Source: Pedobacter sp. KBW06 | Lineage (GTDB): Bacteria; Bacteroidota; Bacteroidia; Sphingobacteriales; Sphingobacteriaceae | Assembly (NCBI RefSeq): GCF_003852525.1 | Contig: NZ_QAJL01000006.1 | Span: 311,501-375,500 of the forward strand | Direction of reading: 5' to 3' | DNA: 64,000 bases | Shown: positions 57,701-64,000 of the stretch, piece after piece | How the letters are laid out: each line of letters begins with the position of its first letter | How positions within the stretch are numbered: the stretch's first letter is position 1 | The notes under the pieces: model-generated | Seen by the model: only the letters and a program-made list of their open reading frames with translations | The model's database searches: none | What the model was told of the DNA's origin: nothing | Made by a program: the position numbers and the translations under genes

Positions 57701-60700
57701 TGACAACTTCAATACCACTGCCTGTTCCTGATCATTAGCGATCAAAGTTTCCAGCACCTGCATTCCTTCAGCGATAGAAATGCTCTCTATACCTAGTATC
57801 AGCATCCGCTGCCGGTATTCTGCCGAGCTGACTACCCCAACTTCCCCCCAATACCCCCAGTTGATCACATGCGTCCGGATGCCCAGGCGTTGGGAAACCT
57901 GCCTCGCATAACTGTCTTTGTACATACAACCGGATGAATAATTCCCCTGTCCCGGGGCATTCCATTGGGATTGGGCCGAAGAATAAAAACAGATAAAATC
58001 CAGATTTTCTCCTTTAAAAGCATTTACAAGGTGATGGCTTGCAGTGGCTTTGGGGTCAAAAGAACTGCTGAAATCTGCTTCGGTCATGTTCGTCATGAGT
58101 TGATCATTCAATACCAATGCTGAATGGAAAAGGCCATGAATCAGCTTATGATTTTCTTTAATCTCCCGGAATGCAGCATCCACACTTTCCTTTTTGGTCG
58201 CATCACATTGGATATATACCGGACGCGGACCTTTTTTGGAAATCTCCTCCTGCGAAGCAGAGATCTTATCGTTAGCTGCGCTTCTGCCCAGCCAGATGAC
58301 TGTTGCACCGTATTTTTCAGCCAGATAAGCCGTAGTTACCTTTCCGATTCCTCCTGCTCCACCAAGAATGACATAAGTCCCGCCTTTCCGGAACCTGCTT
58401 TCTATATCTGGATTCAGCTGCAAAGGCGACAATACCCGGCGGTACAGATGACCACTACGGTAAGCCTGAAATACGTCCTGAACATCGTAGGGTGTACTGA
58501 ATAAACGTCTGAAACCATCCGGTTCCAGCACTTCGGTTTCCAGGTCCGTGACCCGTACCTGCCATTTTTCATATTCCCTGGCCAATGAGCCCAGTAATCC
58601 CGGAATCCCGCTTCCGCTTACCGATACCTGGTCACCGGAAACCACTTTTTGCGTATTGCAGGTAAACAGTTCCAGATAAAGTTCATTTTCCGGATCTGCG
58701 AGATCTAACAGTGTTTTAATGCTTCTGAACAGGTGTAATTCGTGCTGCCCATACTTTACATTGGTTTCGGCCTCCAGACCACCATCTAGGGTATCCGATA
58801 CAGATTTTCCGGAATCTGCTCCGATGAGCTCCCTATCCAGTCCGGCAGTAAAATAAATATGATCACCTTTATGGAGCGGGCCTTTTAAATCAGAAAGACT
58901 TGCCAAGATCTCCAGCTTTGCACCTTCAGATTCCAGCCAGGCAGCTAAACCTGCGGCAAACAGCCCCGGCGAGGCACCAGTAATGATCAAATAACGACCA
59001 GAACGGCCCTTTATCTCTTCCAATCCGGGATCTTTTAGCGCGCTCAGAGATTTTCGTTCCCATAATGGCATATATAAGATATCTGCAGAAAATCCGGAAC
59101 CTGTAACCGCGCCATTCATTGATTTAACCTGCTGATCCGGAATCCAATAACGTTCACGTGCAAAAGGATAAGTCGGCAAACTGATCTTTTGCGGCTTTTT
59201 GCCAGGGTAAAGCAACAGCCAGTCTATACCAATGCCTTTTACCCATAGCTCTGCCAATGCCGCAACTTCTCCTGCGGATATCGCTGCATGAATATAAGCT
59301 TCACCTGCTTTGCCATCCAGCACAAAACTGCCTGAATCTCTTTTGATATTACCGGTATAAAAATCACCGGGTTTTTCCTCCAAATAAGCATTCAGTTTCG
59401 CGCTCAGCTCATGGAGATCGCCTGCTGTCAACGCCAGCCTTTCTTCCATGGCTTCTCTGCCTGTCTGTAAAGTATAAGCGATGGAATGCAATTGTTCATC
59501 CGGATGGGATAAAAGGTGATCTGCCAGGTTTTTCACCTGGTCTTTCAATCTTGCTACATTCCTTGCCGACAACAATATGATTACCGGGCGGTTTCCATTA
59601 TCGTAAACCTGCTTTTCCGACCGGTATTCTTCCAGAATAAGGTGTGCATTACTGCCACCAAAACCGAAACTGCTTACCCCGGAAATTCTGGCTTTATGAT
59701 TGTCAGCAGCCCATTCAGTGGTATCTTTTTGCAGGCTAAATGGTGTCCCATCCAGCTGCAGATAGGCATTTGGCGTTTTTAACTGCGGATTTCCAGGTAA
59801 GATCTTATGTTTTAAAGACAATAGTACTTTAACCACACCAGCTATACCGGCAGCAGCCTCCAGATGACCAATATTTGTTTTTACACTGCCAATACTGCAA
59901 TGTGGAACAGCCGGAAAATCCAGTCCCCGTTCTTTATAAAGCGCTTTAAAAGCGAGTTTGAGTGCCTCTGTTTCGATCGGATCTCCCAGAGGAGTCCCGG
60001 TTCCGTGTGCTTCTATGTAACTGACATCCCGCGGATCTATATTTGCCGAACGATAGGCCTTCATTAACAACTCTTTCTGCGCCGCAGGATTAGGGGATGT
60101 TAACGAATTGGCTTTTCCTCCATGGTTTACAGAAGTTCCGCGGATTACAGCATAAATACGATCCCCATCTGCCTCTGCCTGTTTTAATGATTTCAAAACC
60201 AGCATGCCCACTCCTTCACCCCTCACATAGCCATTTGCAGCCTGATCAAAGGTTTTGCATCTCCCATCTTCGCTCAGCATTCCAGCCTGGCTTAGAGGTA
60301 ACAGTGTTTCCGGAATGATGTCTAAACTTCCGCCACCTGCAATGACAATCCTGCAACTCCCCGAACGAATGTTTTCTACCGCCCTGTGAATCGCAATGAG
60401 TGAACTAGAACAAGCCGTATCTACCGGTTCACTCGGCCCTGTTAAATTAAACAGGTAAGATATGCGGTTGGTCAGGATGGAATGGGAAAGTCCGGTAATG
60501 GACTGTGCCTCCTGACTTAAACCATGACGCTGAACCAACGAAGAATAATCATTAAAATAGGAACCAATGAAAACACCGGTATCAGATCCGGAAAGGTCTT
60601 TTACATTAATTCCTGCATCTTCCAGGGCATGATAAACGGTTTCAATTGCGATCCGGTGCTGAGGGTCCATCAATTCTGCCTCCATCGGTGATATATTGAA

Positions 60701-63700
60701 AAACAACGGATCAAACTTGTCTATATCGTCAATAAACCCACCCCATTTTGCTTTGGTTTTATGCTTGTCCTGCTTAGGATCTCCATAAAATGCCTTCCAG
60801 TCCCAGCGCTCTTCCGGGATTTCTACGATCAGGTCCTTATTTGCTTTGAGGTTTTCCCAAAAAGCCGCGAGATCCGGAGAACCGGGAAAACGTCCGCTCA
60901 TTCCAATTACTGCAACGGCGGTATTGTCCTGACGCGTTTCTTCCTGCCCCCTGCCAAACTTACTATTCCATGTAAACTGATGGTGCCGGATCAGAGGGGA
61001 TTTCAACATGGCAACTGAATTCAGTCCTTTCCCAGGTTGATTTATCAAATTGGTACTCCTTCCTGTAATCGGACTACCACCATGTTTCTGTATTAAACTG
61101 CCCAGATGTTCCTCCAGTAGAAATTGAGAAAAACGTCCCGCAGTGGGGTAATGATAAAATGAAGTAGGCAATAAGGCCAAACCATAATACTCATTTAACT
61201 GATGACAAAATCTGGTGATCAAAATAGAATCAAATCCATAATCACCTAATTCATCCTCAAGTTTTATATGATTTTCTTCAACTTTCAATACCTCTCCAAC
61301 AAGCGCGATGATGCTTTCCTCTACCTTTTTCTGTAGTCCTGCCGGAATATTTTTTTCAGATCCGAAACCAACCGGATCATCTATTTTGCCTGCAAGCTGC
61401 TGCCCATAGGATTTTTCTTTTAATCCATAAATCACCACACCTTGTTCTGACGATCCTGAAAGCAGGTTTTCAAATGCTGTAATTCCCATTGCCGATGGCA
61501 TAGGGAATATTCCCCATTTACTTCGCAGGTATTCCAGCTGATCCGGAGCGATCTGCATTCCTCCTTTTTCCCAGTATGGCCAGTTGATGCTCAGGGTATG
61601 TCCCTGTCTCAAACCACCTGCTTTTTGTTCATTGCGATATCTCGAATAATGGTCCAGATAGGCATTTGCCGAAGCGTAATCCGCTTGTCCTATATTTCCC
61701 GTTACTGCGGATAAAGATGAAAACAACACCATAAAATCCAATGGCTCAGTACTGCTGGCCTCGTCGAGGTGTTCAACACCGGCTATTTTACAAGCCAGCA
61801 CTTCATCGATCTGCTCATTTGTTTTATGAACAATCAGACTATCCTGAATCACACCTGCACCATGAATAATTCCGTTAACGGAAACGTGTTTCTCCCTGAT
61901 TTTTGACATCAAAGCCGCTACATCTGCTTTTTTACTCAGGTCACAGCGATGGTATTCCCAGTTTGGAATATCCGATAAGGCATCCTCATGTTCTCTACTG
62001 AGCTCCCTTCTTCCCGTAAAAATCAAACGGGTATTTTTGAAACCTGCAATGTACCGGCCGAATACTTTACCAATTTCACCCAAACCACCGGTGATCAGGT
62101 AAACGCCTCCTTCTTTAATTAACGGCTGCTGAACCTGATTTCCAAAGTCAAAGGGCCTGAATTGCTTGGTTTCTCTTTTTCCATGCTGATAGCGGATCTC
62201 AATGTCGGTGAGTGAAGGTTCCCGTTCATCTTCCAATATCCTCAGCAGCTCTTCACTCAGGTTAACCTCAAGTCCGTCAACCCCGATGATTTTTCCCTTT
62301 ATTTTCGGGCTCTCCTGCATCGCAGTCTTTAACAAACCGGCCACAAAGGCATATTCCAGATAATCTTCGTTTTTATATACAATCAGGAGATTTACGGATG
62401 ATTTTTGCCGGATCTTGTCTTTGATCTTTTGGAAAACTGCTTTAAAATAAGCGACTTTAGTTCCTGCCGGAACGAACGAAACTTCTGCTTCGAGCCCTTC
62501 TGAAAGCTGATCAGCAAGATTGGCAGAGCCTCCCGCCAGCAACACCTGAATTTCTGAAGAATGTCCAGCTGTATTGATCAGCTCCTGCTCCTTCCAGCTG
62601 TAATCATACAAATGAAGCGCCGGAACAGATCTCTGTTCGGTTGCAATCAGATGTTCGGTGCATTCCGCTGCCGCTACTTTTTCTTTCGGACCTGAATCCG
62701 GACCTGTGGCTTGCAAGATCATAAAATCTTCCATTCGCAAAGCCACTTCTCCTTGTTCATTGATAAGGTCGATATCAAATGAAACGACGGTGTTTCCTCC
62801 CGCATTATTTTCCCGCTTCCGCGCATAAGCCCACATCCTGCCACTGAGTTCCGCATGAATATTCACCACATTTACAAAAAACAGCAGCGATAAAGCACCT
62901 TTATCAGTCGCCGGCATCAAAACTTCGCAGGTCTGCAATGCGCGCTCCAATAGTCCGGGGCTCAGCACATAACCTTTCTCCAAAGGAAGTACGATTTCAG
63001 ACAATGCCTCATCTGTACTGTGGTACAGTTTTTCGATGCCCTGTTCTTTGAGATATGGGTAATATGCTTGCTTTACCCCGGCAAGACGGCTGGTCATCAG
63101 GTCAAGATCGTATGGCTCCGGAAAAGATAGCTGCCGGCTGCTTAAAATCCCCTGACCGTATCGTGTTTCTTCCGCGCCAGCTGTATAGACTTCATATCCT
63201 GCAGTATGCAGCTCAGATCCTCCTGCTTCAACAGAAGGATACAAACGGATGTTCAGTTCCACCGCTTTACTGCCTATTTTTAAAGGGTTCTGCCAGGAGA
63301 TTTCTCGGAGCTGGGTAATTTTTTGCCCTAAACTTCTTTCTCCCGCTTCCCTGGCCATCTCCAAAGCGACCAGCCCAGGCAGGATTTTTTCACCGGCAAT
63401 CCGGTCATCTTTCAAAAAGCTTTCCTGACCGGTAAAAATACTTGTGTATTTCTGTGCGCTAAGATCCGACTCGTTGCGGTGCAGCAACGGATGCAATTTT
63501 CCGGTTTGCGGATCTGATAGGTTTAGTGACTGATCAGGGATCCAGTAACGTTCACGTGCAAAAGGATAGGTAGGCAAACTGACCTTCTTTGGTTTCAGCC
63601 CTGGATAGAGCAACGACCAGTCGACATTTACACCTTTCACCCAAAGCTGTGCCAGGGATCCGGCTTCCTGTTCAGCAATGGCTTCCCTGATATAAGCCTG

Positions 63701-64000
63701 GCCTGCTTTGCCTTCCAGAATAAAGCCGCTTCCATCTTTTTTGATATTACCGGTATAAAAATCGCCGGATTTTCCCTCCAGATAGACATGCAGCTTTCGC
63801 TTCAATTCATTCAGGTCATTTGCGGTCATTGCCAGCCGCTCCTCCATCGCCTCCCTGCCTGTTTGCAGTGTATAGGCCATTCGATGCAAGTCCACATCAG
63901 GATGAAGTTCCAGATGATCAGAGAGGTTTTTCGCCTGCTCTCTTAATCTGGCGCTGTTTCTTGCCGATAACAGGATCACTACGGCTCCGCCAGGCGCAGC
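54767..64000 (-). CDS. Trans-AT type I polyketide synthase, C-terminal 3077 residues
   Basis: The frame is open to the right edge, so the N-terminus (including at least one more KS) lies outside. Numbered from codon 63979: post-KS linker 1-150 (LPTYPFARERYW); DH-like 160-430 with His replaced by Asp192 and the Asp by Glu345, so probably inactive; KR 440-855 (GGLGEIG, Tyr768, VIQD, B-type); ACP1 Ser918; KS 1018-1452 (Cys1190, His1325, His1372); linker 1467-1616; KR 1640-2095 (GGAGGIG, Tyr2014, LND); C-methyltransferase 2120-2510 (EIGAGTGG, His2405, Glu2431); ACP2 Ser2581; atypical KS 2646-3053 (Cys2798, EAHGVANR). No AT domain is present, so loading must come from the free AT-ER. It precedes the NRPS by 22 bases. 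Product: alpha-methyl-beta-hydroxy units. Confidence 0.95.
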   Translation of the reverse strand, partial: AAPGGAVVILLSARNSARLREQAKNLSDHLELHPDVDLHRMAYTLQTGREAMEERLAMTANDLNELKRKLHVYLEGKSGDFYTGNIKKDGSGFILEGKAGQAYIREAIAEQEAGSLAQLWVKGVNVDWSLLYPGLKPKKVSLPTYPFARERYWIPDQSLNLSDPQTGKLHPLLHRNESDLSAQKYTSIFTGQESFLKDDRIAGEKILPGLVALEMAREAGERSLGQKITQLREISWQNPLKIGSKAVELNIRLYPSVEAGGSELHTAGYEVYTAGAEETRYGQGILSSRQLSFPEPYDLDLMTSRLAGVKQAYYPYLKEQGIEKLYHSTDEALSEIVLPLEKGYVLSPGLLERALQTCEVLMPATDKGALSLLFFVNVVNIHAELSGRMWAYARKRENNAGGNTVVSFDIDLINEQGEVALRMEDFMILQATGPDSGPKEKVAAAECTEHLIATEQRSVPALHLYDYSWKEQELINTAGHSSEIQVLLAGGSANLADQLSEGLEAEVSFVPAGTKVAYFKAVFQKIKDKIRQKSSVNLLIVYKNEDYLEYAFVAGLLKTAMQESPKIKGKIIGVDGLEVNLSEELLRILEDEREPSLTDIEIRYQHGKRETKQFRPFDFGNQVQQPLIKEGGVYLITGGLGEIGKVFGRYIAGFKNTRLIFTGRRELSREHEDALSDIPNWEYHRCDLSKKADVAALMSKIREKHVSVNGIIHGAGVIQDSLIVHKTNEQIDEVLACKIAGVEHLDEASSTEPLDFMVLFSSLSAVTGNIGQADYASANAYLDHYSRYRNEQKAGGLRQGHTLSINWPYWEKGGMQIAPDQLEYLRSKWGIFPMPSAMGITAFENLLSGSSEQGVVIYGLKEKSYGQQLAGKIDDPVGFGSEKNIPAGLQKKVEESIIALVGEVLKVEENHIKLEDELGDYGFDSILITRFCHQLNEYYGLALLPTSFYHYPTAGRFSQFLLEEHLGSLIQKHGGSPITGRSTNLINQPGKGLNSVAMLKSPLIRHHQFTWNSKFGRGQEETRQDNTAVAVIGMSGRFPGSPDLAAFWENLKANKDLIVEIPEERWDWKAFYGDPKQDKHKTKAKWGGFIDDIDKFDPLFFNISPMEAELMDPQHRIAIETVYHALEDAGINVKDLSGSDTGVFIGSYFNDYSSLVQRHGLSQEAQSITGLSHSILTNRISYLFNLTGPSEPVDTACSSSLIAIHRAVENIRSGSCRIVIAGGGSLDIIPETLLPLSQAGMLSEDGRCKTFDQAANGYVRGEGVGMLVLKSLKQAEADGDRIYAVIRGTSVNHGGKANSLTSPNPAAQKELLMKAYRSANIDPRDVSYIEAHGTGTPLGDPIETEALKLAFKALYKERGLDFPAVPHCSIGSVKTNIGHLEAAAGIAGVVKVLLSLKHKILPGNPQLKTPNAYLQLDGTPFSLQKDTTEWAADNHKARISGVSSFGFGGSNAHLILEEYRSEKQVYDNGNRPVIILLSARNVARLKDQVKNLADHLLSHPDEQLHSIAYTLQTGREAMEERLALTAGDLHELSAKLNAYLEEKPGDFYTGNIKRDSGSFVLDGKAGEAYIHAAISAGEVAALAELWVKGIGIDWLLLYPGKKPQKISLPTYPFARERYWIPDQQVKSMNGAVTGSGFSADILYMPLWERKSLSALKDPGLEEIKGRSGRYLIITGASPGLFAAGLAAWLESEGAKLEILASLSDLKGPLHKGDHIYFTAGLDRELIGADSGKSVSDTLDGGLEAETNVKYGQHELHLFRSIKTLLDLADPENELYLELFTCNTQKVVSGDQVSVSGSGIPGLLGSLAREYEKWQVRVTDLETEVLEPDGFRRLFSTPYDVQDVFQAYRSGHLYRRVLSPLQLNPDIESRFRKGGTYVILGGAGGIGKVTTAYLAEKYGATVIWLGRSAANDKISASQEEISKKGPRPVYIQCDATKKESVDAAFREIKENHKLIHGLFHSALVLNDQLMTNMTEADFSSSFDPKATASHHLVNAFKGENLDFICFYSSAQSQWNAPGQGNYSSGCMYKDSYARQVSQRLGIRTHVINWGYWGEVGVVSSAEYRQRMLILGIESISIAEGMQVLETLIANDQEQAVVLKLSKQSSSKINSLLANQQIIKAELTDLQLQEVQVPEYRHAEPYESRMFQICVKSFLQVLQELGLEGLNFKAEVQKETNRPLQQEDRRLLVNKLRTILGISDKYARLFQSMLDWLQEMTHIKIDKDGISISAGIKDELADFDLNFEIEQLSAEQPVYKAHLDLLLRCLFLLKEIFTGKVRAVDVIFPDGSLAYVKGIYTGNHTADYFNELLTTQVAESIIAAIGKKENGDKLRIMEIGAGTGGTSEMLFRKLAGYEASIVYVYTDISRTFLLHAERNYKSQTPYLQTALFDIEESPAVQGIATGSFDVVLGTNVVHATKNISIALRNIKAVLKKGGLLMLNEIARTDLYSTLTFGLLDGWWLYEDPEVRMEGGPGLSGAGWSAVLAEQGFEQTKIYPEGLALPQQIIIAASDGVITIPRAVELITASSQPKESIAARSSSGQAPAKQETSKLRSQGLDSLSEELIRIASETVKLPVEAFEDDRPFSEYGFDSILGTTLTKNINEALNILLKSTDIFNYPSIKELSEYIHGSYGDDLISKKTLPSAEEEDQAEVAEEDDDAIAIVALGGVFSGAGDSEQLWEQIMSGNVMDGTVEVKSKGTSFHYGAIAEVFQESHIRKVGLTPEEFSEMGRQQKLIFGVLGQAIEESGIALKALSAKRTGVFIGSQQLLPEADELGNISVDKDISYIIPNKVSFQLNLKGPSEVVDTACTSGYVALHRAIQSIYTGECEQAIVGGVNVISRLALQENALGKLTGLLSNGQVTRSFGDEGTGFVKSEGAGVLIIKPLKKARLDGDKILALVRGSAVYHGGRGFSLETPSAKGMKEVIKACIRKAGVNSDTIDYIEAHGVANRMADAIELGAINEAYKELSSNPEKKWNIGSVKPTVGHPELASGIVSIIKVIMAFRNKTIPGISGLDIVNKELDPGHSMILKSESGYWSNGVYPRRAGLNSYAVGGMNAHVILEEYKNPVVDPAVAANNENV
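59132..59581 (-). repeat. Second copy of the post-KS linker repeat in the PKS gene
   Basis: Codons 1467-1616 of the PKS are about 70% identical in protein to codons 1-150 (63530-63979) with no gaps, 4398 bases apart. Both copies end in the same LPTYPFARERYWIPDQ. Long stretches are also alike at the DNA level. This fits module duplication or gene conversion. Confidence 0.7.
63530..63979 (-). repeat. First copy of the post-KS linker repeat in the PKS gene
   Basis: Partner of the copy at 59132-59581. It lies just after the KS that is cut off by the window edge. This is the remnant AT-docking type linker found after KS domains in trans-AT synthases. Confidence 0.7.

Noticed and set aside
54767-64000. 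An integrated AT domain after the KS domains
   Set aside because: The ~150-residue segments after each KS have no GHSxG or AFHS motif; they end in LPTYPF and are the short trans-AT linkers.
1-64000. CRISPR arrays, tRNA/rRNA genes, insertion sequences and prophage attachment sites
   Set aside because: Scanned by eye; no regularly spaced repeats, cloverleaf-like sequence, transposase or integrase was seen. A tRNAscan and ISfinder run would be decisive.

Overview
The window looks like chromosome from a Sphingobacteriaceae-type Bacteroidota, most likely Pedobacter or a close relative. This rests on two SusC/SusD pairs, an ECF sigma/FecR pair, the DUF4959/DUF5126/DUF5000-type lipoproteins, several TAnnTTTG promoter boxes and weak Shine-Dalgarno sites. 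No rRNA, tRNA, CRISPR array, transposase or integrase was seen. The first gene (symporter) and the last gene (polyketide synthase) are both cut by the window edges.

Left part (1-23 kb) is nutrient-uptake chromosome. It holds a truncated Na+/solute symporter, a DUF218 protein, and a first uptake locus of ECF sigma, FecR, SusC and SusD on the minus strand. A divergent GntR-type regulator follows. A second uptake locus has SusC, SusD and two carbohydrate-binding-type lipoproteins. Next come a DUF1349 protein, a GIDE-like membrane protein, and a siderophore-type TonB receptor paired with a periplasmic metal-chelate-binding lipoprotein. Middle part (23-38.5 kb) is mixed: a large DUF4011/SF1 helicase/Vsr-type nuclease, a DUF1801 protein, a secreted protein of unknown function, a secreted cupin, an S9 dipeptidyl peptidase, a GH127/GH146-type arabinofuranosidase, a lipoprotein and a small membrane protein. 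Strong convergent hairpins separate many of these units.

Right part (38.6-64 kb) is the 3' half or more of a trans-AT polyketide/non-ribosomal peptide cluster, all on the minus strand with 4-nt overlaps or short gaps, so probably one operon. In transcription order it has: a PKS cut at the window edge (post-KS linker, DH-like, KR, ACP, KS, KR, C-methyltransferase, ACP, atypical KS); a 3333-residue NRPS (ACP, C, A with an inserted luciferase-like monooxygenase, PCP, E, C, A, PCP, TE); an EctB-like diaminobutyrate aminotransferase; an AT-enoylreductase fusion; a JmjC/cupin Fe(II)/2-oxoglutarate oxygenase; an acyl-hydrolase-like AT; and an Sfp-type phosphopantetheinyl transferase. The PKS has no AT domains, so the free-standing AT must load it.

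The most unusual point is the first NRPS module. Its A-domain pocket read by eye is the glycine code, a flavin monooxygenase is spliced into that A domain, and an intact epimerisation domain follows. Glycine has no stereocentre, so the E domain makes sense mainly if the monooxygenase turns glycine into chiral alpha-hydroxyglycine. The second A domain has two acidic pocket residues, and the operon carries a 2,4-diaminobutyrate-type aminotransferase, which suggests a basic C-terminal residue. The predicted product is a polyketide capped by an alpha-hydroxyglycyl-diaminobutyrate-like dipeptide; this structure is inference.
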